From Chloroflexota bacterium (GTDB lineage Bacteria; Chloroflexota; Ktedonobacteria; Ktedonobacterales; Ktedonobacteraceae), in contig VBHV01000565.1 of NCBI GenBank assembly GCA_005881995.1, forward strand, positions 1-9,638: a stretch of 9,638 nucleotides of DNA, read 5' to 3'. Below the pieces are notes generated by a model. That model was given only the letters and a program-made list of their open reading frames with translations, was not told the origin of the DNA and searched no databases. This document shows, one piece after another, positions 1-6,118 of the stretch. Both the position numbers and the translations under genes were made by a program. Every line of letters starts with the position of its first letter. Positions within the stretch are counted from its first letter, which is position 1.

Positions 1-680
1 CAACACCGCCTGTAGCGCCAGCGTCAGATCCCTGGGGACAACCGCAGGCCGCGCCTTCATGGGGTTCACCCGGCAACCAGCAGCAAGCGCCCAACGCATT
101 TGGCGCCAGTGGTTCGGGTCAATCCTGGGGACAGGCAGCACAACCCGTTGACCAGTGGGGACAGCCCATCCAGCAGCAAGGGCAACAATCAGCCTGGCCC
201 GGCAGCGTGTCACAACCTTCCTCCACACCTCCTGGTGGAAATGCACCCGTACCCTCGTGGCAACAACAGGGGCAGGGTATTGGACAGAACCAGCCTGGGT
301 TCGGCGCTATGGAAAATCCTGACGGAGACCGTACCTTGCTGCGACCTTCCGGCGCTCCCGCTGCCGGTCCGCAGGGACGACTGGGTATTGTTCGCATCGA
401 AGAGGGAAAAGAGCCGGGGCGCGTCTATGAAGTTCGCAAAGAGAGCCTGAGCATTGGACGCAGTCGCGAAAGCGACATCTTCCTTGAAGACCTGGCTGTA
501 TCACGACTGCACGCCTCCATCATCAGCATGGGTAATGGCAACTATGCCCTGCGCGATGAGGGCAGCGCGAACGGGACAAAGGTCAATGGACAGACCGTCA
601 ACAAATACCAGCCCTATCCTCTACAAGAAGGGGACAAGATTCAACTGGGTCAAACGGTTTTAGTCTTTGCGAGACGGTAA
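1..680 (+). CDS. FHA-domain protein, 5' end outside the window
   Basis: The reading frame is open from position 3 to the TAA at 678-680, 225 residues in view, so the gene starts upstream of the window. An internal GTG at 207 could be taken for a start, but the same composition continues to the left of it. Residues 1-105 are a low-complexity Gln/Pro/Gly/Ser linker with tryptophans at regular intervals (W11, W20, W42, W52, W65, W86), often as W-G-Q. Residues ~125-225 are a complete forkhead-associated domain, a phosphothreonine-binding beta-sandwich: IGRS at ~151-154, the SRLH core (S167, R168, H170) and NGT at 190-192. A DRTLLR segment at ~109-114, just before the FHA fold, resembles the position where GarA/OdhI-type proteins carry a phosphoacceptor threonine; that parallel is inference. 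The kinase gene follows 36 bp downstream in the same frame, so the FHA protein may bind or be a substrate of that kinase. The FHA call is firm; the role is not. Confidence 0.93.
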   Translation, partial: TPPVAPASDPWGQPQAAPSWGSPGNQQQAPNAFGASGSGQSWGQAAQPVDQWGQPIQQQGQQSAWPGSVSQPSSTPPGGNAPVPSWQQQGQGIGQNQPGFGAMENPDGDRTLLRPSGAPAAGPQGRLGIVRIEEGKEPGRVYEVRKESLSIGRSRESDIFLEDLAVSRLHASIISMGNGNYALRDEGSANGTKVNGQTVNKYQPYPLQEGDKIQLGQTVLVFARR

Positions 681-716
681 CACTCGTGTAGGGATGAGAG
701 GCGCCCGAATCAGGAT

Positions 717-1774
717 ATGCAACAAGATCCCTTGCTCGGTACGACGTTTGGGAATTACAAAATCCTGGCCCCGCTTGGTCAGGGAGGGATGGCCCATGTC
801 TATCGGGCGCGCCAGGAGAATCTAGACCGCGAAGTCGCGGTGAAAGTTCTTCCACCCTGGTATGCAGCTGATCGTAATTTTGTTGTGCGCTTCAATCTAG
901 AGGCACGCCTGATTGCCCGCCTTTCTCACCCCAATATTGTGACCGTTCACGATTTCAATGAAAGCAACGGGCATCTCTACATTGTAATGCAGTTGGTTGA
1001 TGGCGGCACTCTGAAGCAAATTCTGGATACTTCGCGCGATGCAGTGAGCATGGGTACCTCCTTTCCTCCCTCGATGAGTTCACCGAATGCCCACCCGCTC
1101 CCTGGCACGATGGATGTGCTGGAAGCTAACCGTATCTTTCAGCAACTCGCTAGCGCCCTGACCTATGCCCATGAGAAAGGCATCATTCATCGCGATATCA
1201 AACCGCTCAATGTTTTGATGGACCGCTCAGGTCGTCCAATTCTCTCCGACTTTGGCGCAAAGGCGAAGAGGTGGATGGACGGGCGGATATTTACGCGCTT
1301 GGCGTTATGCTCTTTGAAGCTCTCACCGGGCGCACTCCTTTTGTCGGGGATAATTATCCGGCGCTCGCGCACGGGCATCTCTACCTGCAACCGCCAGACC
1401 CCCGGCTCTTCAATCCCCGGCTTTCGCCACAGGTCTGCCAGGTGATCCTCATAGCTTTGCAAAAAAAACCGGAGATGCGTTACCAGCAGGCTAACGACCT
1501 GGCCCTGGCCCTTGAGCAGGCGGTACATCCATCTTCTATAGGGATGGGGGATATTTCCGCGCAGCCAACGCTGAGACCCTCGGGCATTGAGCGCGCGCCT
1601 ACCACTCCCATTTACACCTGTCCCACCTGCCACCGTCCCAACAAGCCAGACACCTACTTTTGTGTACGATGCGGCTCTCTGCTCAATCCCTGCCCCAAAT
1701 GCCGCAATCAGAATCGAGCCAGGGACCGCTTTTGCACGCGGTGCGGGCAATCGCTGCAATACCGTATACAATAA
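717..1774 (+). pseudogene. PknB-type Ser/Thr protein kinase with C-terminal double zinc ribbon, broken by an internal deletion and frame change
   Basis: The ATG at 717 opens a Hanks-type kinase: glycine loop GQGG at residues 21-24, VAVK with the ATP lysine K43, helix-C glutamate E62, catalytic HRDIKPLN at 158-165 (D160, N165) and DFG at 178-180. A low-complexity insert lies at about 105-133. Directly after DFG the frame is lost: the first frame runs on as non-kinase sequence to a TGA at 1443-1445. The rest of the kinase resumes in another frame from about 1259, reading [16 protein letters not shown] and the C-lobe. It then gives two CxxC-x10-CxxC zinc-ribbon modules (about 1618-1762) and a TAA at 1772-1774. 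Everything between DFG and the segment after APE (activation loop, P+1 loop, APE) is missing: about 28 codons plus one base, compared with PknB. A single-base sequencing error cannot explain this; a real deletion or an assembly collapse can. As it stands, the gene cannot make an active kinase. The ribosome-binding site is weak (GAGAGG, 15 bases from the ATG). No membrane segment is seen, unlike many PknB relatives. Confidence 0.88.
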
Positions 1775-1788
1775 CGAAACCCCACCTT

Positions 1789-1866
1789 ATGTAGGGGCGC
1801 AATGAATTGCGCCCACCTCTGGAAAATCGGCCTGTTACGAGGGCGCAATTCATTGCGCCCCTACAT
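1789..1866. repeat. Perfect 26-bp inverted repeat with nested palindromes
   Basis: Arms at 1789-1814 and 1841-1866 are exact reverse complements, separated by 26 bp. Each arm contains its own palindrome, GGGCGCAAT-GA-ATTGCGCCC in the left arm, so either two small hairpins or one long hairpin can form. The element fills the gap between the kinase stop (1774) and the response-regulator stop (1868) of convergent genes. It could block read-through in both directions, but neither side has the T-run of a standard intrinsic terminator. It looks like a dispersed REP/MITE-like element; no transposase is present. Confidence 0.85.
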
Positions 1867-1867
1867 C

Positions 1868-2353
1868 TTACCAGGTGAAGTCATCCGCTTGTATGCATAC
1901 TCGTTCCAGCACAGATCGTTGTTCATCGATACGTTTGCGCTGGAGGAGCGCGCGCTGCTCCGCGCTCAGTCCGAGAATGGTATGAATGCGCTCTACGATG
2001 ATTGCTGGCGGTGTTGGTTTGGTGAGGTACTCGATGGCTCCTTCTTCAAAGCCATGTATCTGTTCAGTCAGGTGGTAAAGCGCGGTCAGCACGAGCACCG
2101 GTAATGGGGGAGTCAAATGCTGGGCGCGCAGCCAGTGGAGTACTTCCCAACCATCTACAGGCCGCATCTTGAGGTCAAGTATGATCAGGTGCGGTCGATA
2201 CTGAGGAATAAGGCTAATGGCCTCAAGTCCATCGGCTGCCCCGCATACATCAAACCCGGAGTGTTTGAGATACACGCACAGCACATGCCGGATATCCACA
2301 TCATCCTCGACCACCAGAATACGAGTCGTGGTCACTACATAATTCACTTCCAC
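1868..2353 (-). CDS. Receiver-only response regulator (CheY-like)
   Basis: The 161-residue protein is a single receiver domain. The acidic Mg-binding group is E16-D17-D18, the phospho-acceptor is D60 in the LIILDLKM stretch, the switch threonine is T90 in VLTA, and the conserved lysine is K112 in the TKP turn. After the receiver fold (about residue 128) there is only a charged, probably helical tail of about 33 residues, with no DNA-binding or enzymatic output domain. It therefore probably acts by protein-protein contact or as a phosphorelay intermediate. The GTG at 2353 is chosen as start because GGGAGGT lies 4 bases upstream; a second in-frame GTG two codons later is less well placed. The gene lies 170 bp downstream of the histidine kinase on the same strand, so the two are the likely cognate pair. 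The stop codon ends 1 bp from the 1789-1866 inverted repeat. Confidence 0.93.
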   Translation of the reverse strand: MEVNYVVTTTRILVVEDDVDIRHVLCVYLKHSGFDVCGAADGLEAISLIPQYRPHLIILDLKMRPVDGWEVLHWLRAQHLTPPLPVLVLTALYHLTEQIHGFEEGAIEYLTKPTPPAIIVERIHTILGLSAEQRALLQRKRIDEQRSVLERVCIQADDFTW

Positions 2354-2357
2354 AATG

Positions 2358-2364
2358 ACCTCCC
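2358..2364 (-). promoter_or_regulatory. Shine-Dalgarno site of the response regulator
   Basis: Read on the minus strand, GGGAGGT is followed by CATT and then GTG at 2353. This strong site decides the GTG start. It also means the response regulator can be translated independently of the histidine kinase 170 bp upstream. Confidence 0.8.
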
Positions 2365-2375
2365 TGTTGATTACG

Positions 2376-2412
2376 GGGCGACCTTGAGGACGCCCTTAAG
2401 GGGTGTGAACCC
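2376..2412. repeat. Cluster of three short palindromes between histidine kinase and response regulator
   Basis: GGGCG-ACC...GGA-CGCCC (2376-2395) is an imperfect palindrome with one mismatch. It overlaps the perfect palindrome CCCTTAAGGG (2393-2402), which overlaps GGGT-GTGA-ACCC (2401-2412). The frame GGGGCG + 10 bases + CGCCC is the same as in the arms of the 1789-1866 element, with a different 10-base core, so the two are probably related repeats. The RNA could fold just upstream of the response-regulator ribosome-binding site. The rest of the 2413-2523 gap shows no gene or convincing promoter. Confidence 0.6.
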
Positions 2413-2523
2413 TATCAATTCAGCCACTACAACCATCGCGATACGAGGTGGACGCTTTCTGACTGCCAAACAACCAGATGCACTGTGTGTCAGGCAGCCG
2501 GAAAAGCATGTTAAATGACGTCC

Positions 2524-4647
2524 CTACGAACGCCGTGACAGTGGGAAACGCACCTCAGCGCAGGTGCGGGGGGGTGTTTCCCCTGTGCGGCGCAAATAAA
2601 AGCGGCCTTCAAGATCACCTATCAAATTTCTGATGAGTGAAAGCCCGAGTCCTTCGCTACTTTCTTCTACAAAAAGTTCGGCAGGCCCATCGCCAGTATC
2701 AAGCACTTCCACAATGACCATCCCGCCTTCCTCACGTCCTCGTATCGTCACTGTACCTTCTGCCTTACCCGCCATGCCATGTTTGATGGCATTGGAGACC
2801 ATTTCATTGAGGACTAAGGCCAGGATGGATACTGCGCGTGAAGGGATGACGACGGCGCAGGGTTCCACTACAAAGATGATATGTGTCTCAGGTGGACGCA
2901 GCGTCGCATTGGCCACACCGACAATTTTGCGGGCAATATCATCTACACGCGCCTCACTCAGGTCTTCGTGTGAAAGCAGATCATGCGTCGCGGCAAGGCC
3001 TTGCACGCGGTTCACGCTCTCAGCCAGGATATGGCGCGCCTCAGACGACCGAGTGCGCCGCATCTGCAACGAGAGAATACCTGCAACGGTCGCAAGATTG
3101 TTCTTGACGCGATGATGCAGTTCGCGCAGCAAGATCGTCTTGATCTCCAATCCGTGACGCGCTTCCTCGTACAAACGGGCATTGTCAAGGGCGATGGCGG
3201 CCTCGTTGGCGAAGGTGATGACGAGTTGCATCTGCTCCTCGCTCAAGAGATAACGATGACTGCTGTAAATACAGATACAGCCCAGCACGTTGCGTTTGAC
3301 CTCAAGTGGTACGCACAAGACCGAATGCATTTCAGACGACATGAGTGGATCATGTTGCAGAAAACATACCTCTCCCCCGGACTCTTCCCTGCGTCCACCC
3401 CGATGAAAGCAATCGACGGCCATACTTGGGCGCCCGGTTTGCACCGCTCGCCCGGCGCAGCAGTGGCCGACGGGGACTTCAATTGATCGTACGTTGGCCT
3501 CGTTGAGCCCATAATGTGCCAGTACGTGTAAAGTCTGTTTCTCTGCGTCCAGCTCAAAGATGCATGAACGATCAGCCCCGCTCAGCTGGACGGCCTGGGT
3601 GGTGATGATTTGTAGCACACGATCCAGGTCCAGGGTGGAGGCGATGATGGAGGAGACGCGGTGGATGGTGGCCAGTTCATGCACTTTGCGACGCAGCTGT
3701 TCATCGGTTTGCTCATACAAACGCGCATTTTCCATGTTGATGGCGATAATACCGGCAACTACTTCTACAAAATTGATCTCTTCACCCGTAAAGTCGCGTG
3801 GCTCGCCTGATTGCACGTTGATAACGCCGATGAGACGCACGACGTCTCCAAAAAAGATGATAGGCAGGGCCATGAGTCCATGGTACTCCTGGCCATAACT
3901 ACGCGCTTCCATGGCAAAGACACCATCGGCGAGGGCATTCTGCACGAGCAGGGGTTGGCCTTTGTCGGCGACCCAGCCGCTATATCCTTCGTCCAGGCGC
4001 AGGGTGTAATGCATGCCGCCCAGAGGATGCGGCCCATTGGTGGCGCGCAGGGTGAGCACGCGCTGCAAATCGTCATAGAAGAAGATGGAGCAGAGTTCGG
4101 CGTGCAGCTCTTCGGCGACGTGCCTGGCGATGGATTCCAGGGCCTGATCCAGGTCAATGGTGGAATTGCTGACGCTGTTGATGCGCTGCAGGGCCTGCAG
4201 GCGCTGTTCCATGAGTTGCTCCATGTGTTGTTGTTTGCGCAGCACCTGGTCTATGACGGACTGGTAGCCACGCGTGAGGGCCATGAGGCAGAGCGATTGA
4301 AGTTGATAGAGATGGGATGTGGCAGCAACGCGCAGGGATTCTGCCGCTTTCTGCTCGTTGAAGATGGCGTTACATTCCTGGACAAGGGCATCAACATAGG
4401 TTTGCAGGCCCTGGATGCGCGCCTCTAACTTGCCTTCATACTGGGCAAGGGCGCGACCAGACTGTTCGAAGCGAGCGTCGAGGTCTGAGGGATCATCACT
4501 GACGAGGGCGTTGAGGAGGAGCCAGGCATCACTGCCTTCTTCTGGGCCGAAATGCGCTTGTGAGGCGCGCTGTAACGCGGCACGCAACCTGGCTACGTTT
4601 TGCGCGAGGATATGCTCAACCTGCTCCACTTTCCTACTCTTTACCAC
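2524..4647 (-). CDS. Cytosolic GAF-GAF sensor histidine kinase, HisKA_2 family
   Basis: The 707-residue protein has no membrane segment. Residues 1-155 are helical, with heptad-like Leu/Gln-rich stretches at about 76-155. GAF1 spans about 165-310 and GAF2 about 330-490. The dimerisation/phosphoacceptor segment at 507-520 reads LRELHHRVKNNLAT, the HisKA_2 signature; the phosphoacceptor is H511 or H512. The ATPase domain follows, with N-box LNEMVSNAIKH (613-623), G1 DTGDG (650-654) and G2 EGLGLSL (665-671). It autophosphorylates on His in response to whatever the GAF domains bind and probably passes the phosphate to the response regulator downstream. GAF2 carries an unusual HCC run at 395-397 where such domains usually have an E-G-I/V-type turn, which could bind metal or sense redox state; that is inference. 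The GTG at 4647 is the longest possible start, with an in-frame TAG 9 codons upstream, but its ribosome-binding site is weak. The GTG at 4629, preceded by TAGGAAA, is an alternative. It has its own promoter at 4793-4821. Confidence 0.92.
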   Translation of the reverse strand: MVKSRKVEQVEHILAQNVARLRAALQRASQAHFGPEEGSDAWLLLNALVSDDPSDLDARFEQSGRALAQYEGKLEARIQGLQTYVDALVQECNAIFNEQKAAESLRVAATSHLYQLQSLCLMALTRGYQSVIDQVLRKQQHMEQLMEQRLQALQRINSVSNSTIDLDQALESIARHVAEELHAELCSIFFYDDLQRVLTLRATNGPHPLGGMHYTLRLDEGYSGWVADKGQPLLVQNALADGVFAMEARSYGQEYHGLMALPIIFFGDVVRLIGVINVQSGEPRDFTGEEINFVEVVAGIIAINMENARLYEQTDEQLRRKVHELATIHRVSSIIASTLDLDRVLQIITTQAVQLSGADRSCIFELDAEKQTLHVLAHYGLNEANVRSIEVPVGHCCAGRAVQTGRPSMAVDCFHRGGRREESGGEVCFLQHDPLMSSEMHSVLCVPLEVKRNVLGCICIYSSHRYLLSEEQMQLVITFANEAAIALDNARLYEEARHGLEIKTILLRELHHRVKNNLATVAGILSLQMRRTRSSEARHILAESVNRVQGLAATHDLLSHEDLSEARVDDIARKIVGVANATLRPPETHIIFVVEPCAVVIPSRAVSILALVLNEMVSNAIKHGMAGKAEGTVTIRGREEGGMVIVEVLDTGDGPAELFVEESSEGLGLSLIRNLIGDLEGRFYLRRTGETPPRTCAEVRFPLSRRS

Positions 4648-4792
4648 GATGGTTGCCTGTTCTTGCCGCGCTTGCTATGCTTTCGCGGTCATTGCTCTGC
4701 TGGATAGTGGTTGTGTTCAGTATTGCTACACTGACACGCCGACTTTCCACTGCTCCGATGGTTTGCTCCTCTGCCCAACATCACCTTGCCTC

Positions 4793-4821
4793 ATTGTAGT
4801 TGGGTTCTGCCTTTCTGTCAA
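4793..4821 (-). promoter_or_regulatory. Near-consensus sigma-70 promoter for the histidine kinase/response regulator pair
   Basis: On the minus strand, TTGACA (4821-4816), a 17-bp spacer and TACAAT (4798-4793) give a consensus -35, optimal spacing and a 5-of-6 -10. Transcription would start near 4786, leaving a leader of about 139 bases before the GTG at 4647. It lies 27 bp beyond the stop of the upstream same-strand gene, which separates the two transcription units. No terminator hairpin or riboswitch fold was recognised in the leader. Confidence 0.75.
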
Positions 4822-4848
4822 GAAATTCGGATCGAAATACGGGTGCAT

Positions 4849-5868
4849 TTAGTATATACTAAGGAGGTTTCCACCATCGATCTTCCAGGTTCCATTCTCT
4901 TTTACTAAGGTCACGGTGTAGGTGAATGTCACAAAGAATGCCGCGGTAACAGAGACATCCGCTGTTGCGTTGTTGCCGTTCTCCTGCACATTGCTGATGG
5001 AGTAGCTAGTGATAACTCCACCCCACGCTCGTATAGTACTGATATAATTTTGCTCATCGGTGGTACTCTGGAGATGAGTCGACAATTGATTATAGGCGCT
5101 CTGCCCATCTCTATTCTTGAGAGCATCCAGAAAAGCCGATATGGTTTTCTCCGGGGTGGAGGTTGTCAGATAGACAACGGCAGCGCCGCCGGCTGCTACC
5201 GCGACGGTACCTCCTGCCACCAACAAGAAAAGCGCGCGTCGCGAGAGTCGACCGGCAGTTTTCACGCCGGTCGAAGCTATCTTCCGGGACATGGGCGGAC
5301 GTAAGTGATCTGATGGCGCGTATGCCTGCTGCCCTCCCTGTTGCAAATGCTGGGGATACTGCGGGGAGTGTGAGTAGTGTTGCGGACCGCTCTGCTGAAA
5401 ATGCCCTGGATGTGAGGGATGGTGAACTGGATGTCCCTGGATTGGACCTGTGAAATGTGCTGGATGTGAAGGTTGGGGGAGATGATGCCCTGGATGTCCC
5501 TGGATTGGACCTGTGAAATGTGCTGGATGCCCTGGATGCTGGGGATACGGATGTGGGTCTGTTTGCGGGAAGCGCATCGCCTCACTCGGAGCAAGCGGTG
5601 ACGATGATCCTGGGGGGATGTTGATATGCTGTGCTAAAGGAACGCTTCCCGGTGCAGAAGGTGAAGGCGTTCCCTGGACATAAGGAACCTGTCCAATTTG
5701 TGCCGTTCCCTGCCCCATCGGGACGCTTCCCGGCTGTGCGCCGCCTATTGGCATAGAAGGACCGGGTATCATACCCGAACTATCCCTATCTTCCCTACCC
5801 CGATAACCGCATACGCCGCAGAATTGAGCATGATCTGGATTGTAAGACCCGCACTGAATACAAAACAT
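4849..5868 (-). CDS. Zinc-ribbon membrane protein with His/Pro-rich linker and NTF2-like extracytoplasmic domain
   Basis: This 339-residue protein starts with a complete zinc ribbon (C3, C6, C17, C20; CxxC-x10-CxxC). A long Pro/Gly/Gln/Ser linker follows (about 25-190), very His-rich between 106 and 167 and containing a 21-residue tandem repeat built on HPAHFTGPIQGHP. A basic stretch (R195-R211) precedes one membrane helix at about 212-235. The positive-inside rule puts the zinc ribbon in the cytoplasm and the C-terminus outside. Residues 238-339 look like an NTF2-like/DUF4878-type domain: a helical start, PEKTISAFLDALKNRD, and an ending strand, NGTWKIDGG. The ATG at 5868 has an ideal ribosome-binding site, AAAGGAGGTC, 6 bases upstream. 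It is transcribed divergently from a protein of similar architecture at 6119. Its function is not known. The zinc ribbon and TM calls are firm; the NTF2-like assignment is from sequence feel only. Confidence 0.88.
   Translation of the reverse strand: MFCIQCGSYNPDHAQFCGVCGYRGREDRDSSGMIPGPSMPIGGAQPGSVPMGQGTAQIGQVPYVQGTPSPSAPGSVPLAQHINIPPGSSSPLAPSEAMRFPQTDPHPYPQHPGHPAHFTGPIQGHPGHHLPQPSHPAHFTGPIQGHPVHHPSHPGHFQQSGPQHYSHSPQYPQHLQQGGQQAYAPSDHLRPPMSRKIASTGVKTAGRLSRRALFLLVAGGTVAVAAGGAAVVYLTTSTPEKTISAFLDALKNRDGQSAYNQLSTHLQSTTDEQNYISTIRAWGGVITSYSISNVQENGNNATADVSVTAAFFVTFTYTVTLVKENGTWKIDGGNLLSIY
5427..5529. repeat. 40-bp exact direct repeat, 63-bp period, inside the zinc-ribbon gene
   Basis: Positions 5427-5466 and 5490-5529 are identical over 40 bp, offset by 63 bp (21 codons). 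They encode the two copies of the HPAHFTGPIQGHP unit (residues 114-126 and 135-147). The identity at the DNA level and the in-frame period suggest a recent duplication, and the copy number could change by slippage or recombination without breaking the frame. Confidence 0.85.
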
Positions 5869-5874
5869 CTCTCT

Positions 5875-5884
5875 GACCTCCTTT
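5875..5884 (-). promoter_or_regulatory. Strong Shine-Dalgarno site of the zinc-ribbon/NTF2-like gene
   Basis: On the minus strand, AAAGGAGGTC is followed by AGAGAG and ATG at 5868. This is close to the full anti-16S complement with good spacing, fixes the start and implies efficient translation. Confidence 0.85.
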
Positions 5885-6103
5885 ACCGCAAAACATCCCT
5901 TTTTTCATAAGAAGAATCCAGGCAAACAACACCTGATTGAAGATAGACCCATCCATTACTCTAGTATATAGCAAAAATAACTTCATGGATAGAGGGAAAT
6001 AGGGCGGCTAGCAGATTCTACTAGCCCATTTAGCTACAAATGGCTTACTTCTCAGAGTGTTGAACGTTGAAATGAATATGGAAATGGCGGCCCTGTTCTA
6101 TTT
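5885..6103. promoter_or_regulatory. Shared upstream region of two divergent genes, with candidate promoters and hairpins
   Basis: This stretch is AT-richer than the flanking genes and holds no gene. A minus-strand TATACT (5968-5963) is a fair -10 for the leftward gene, but its -35 (TATCCA at 5991-5986) is poor. On the plus strand, TTGAAG (5937-5942) and TAGTAT (5962-5967) are 19 bp apart, too wide for a confident call. GGCTAG (6006-6011) pairs with CTAGCC (6021-6026), and CCATTT (6026-6031) pairs with AAATGG (6038-6043). These two hairpins share a base and so are mutually exclusive; they would lie in the leader of the rightward gene. Promoter activity in both directions is expected from the gene layout; the exact sites are uncertain. 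Confidence 0.35.
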
Positions 6104-6110
6104 GGGAGGA
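6104..6110 (+). promoter_or_regulatory. Shine-Dalgarno site of the 6119 gene
   Basis: GGGAGGA lies 8 bases before the ATG at 6119 and supports that start. An out-of-frame ATG at 6112 is too close to the site to be used. Confidence 0.8.
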
Positions 6111-6118
6111 TATGACCT

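Noticed and set aside
717..1774. Programmed ribosomal frameshifting as explanation for the split kinase.
   Set aside because: The frame change comes with loss of about 28 conserved residues, and no slippery heptamer with a downstream structure was seen at 1251-1270.
1789..1866. Calling the inverted repeat a standard intrinsic terminator.
   Set aside because: Stem stability fits, but no T-tract follows the stem in either direction.
1802..2104. A plus-strand ORF starting in the inverted repeat.
   Set aside because: It begins inside the palindromic arm and runs antisense to the receiver domain, whose catalytic residues are all in the other strand.
3811..4428. A 205-codon plus-strand ORF, and several others over 100 codons opposite the histidine kinase.
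   Set aside because: They are antisense shadows of a gene with clear GAF, HisKA_2 and ATPase motifs. They have no ribosome-binding sites and no recognisable domains.
4689..4781. A 30-codon ORF on the minus strand in the leader of the histidine kinase.
   Set aside because: Its ATG would lie about 5 bases from the predicted transcription start, so its GAGG site would not be in the transcript. Its composition shows no protein-like pattern or attenuation motif.
4850..4861. Perfect palindrome TAGTATATACTA at the end of the zinc-ribbon gene.
   Set aside because: It overlaps the last codons and the stop. As a 12-bp AT-rich palindrome it is not convincing as an operator without a second copy; the similar CTAGTATATAG at 5961 is only partly alike.
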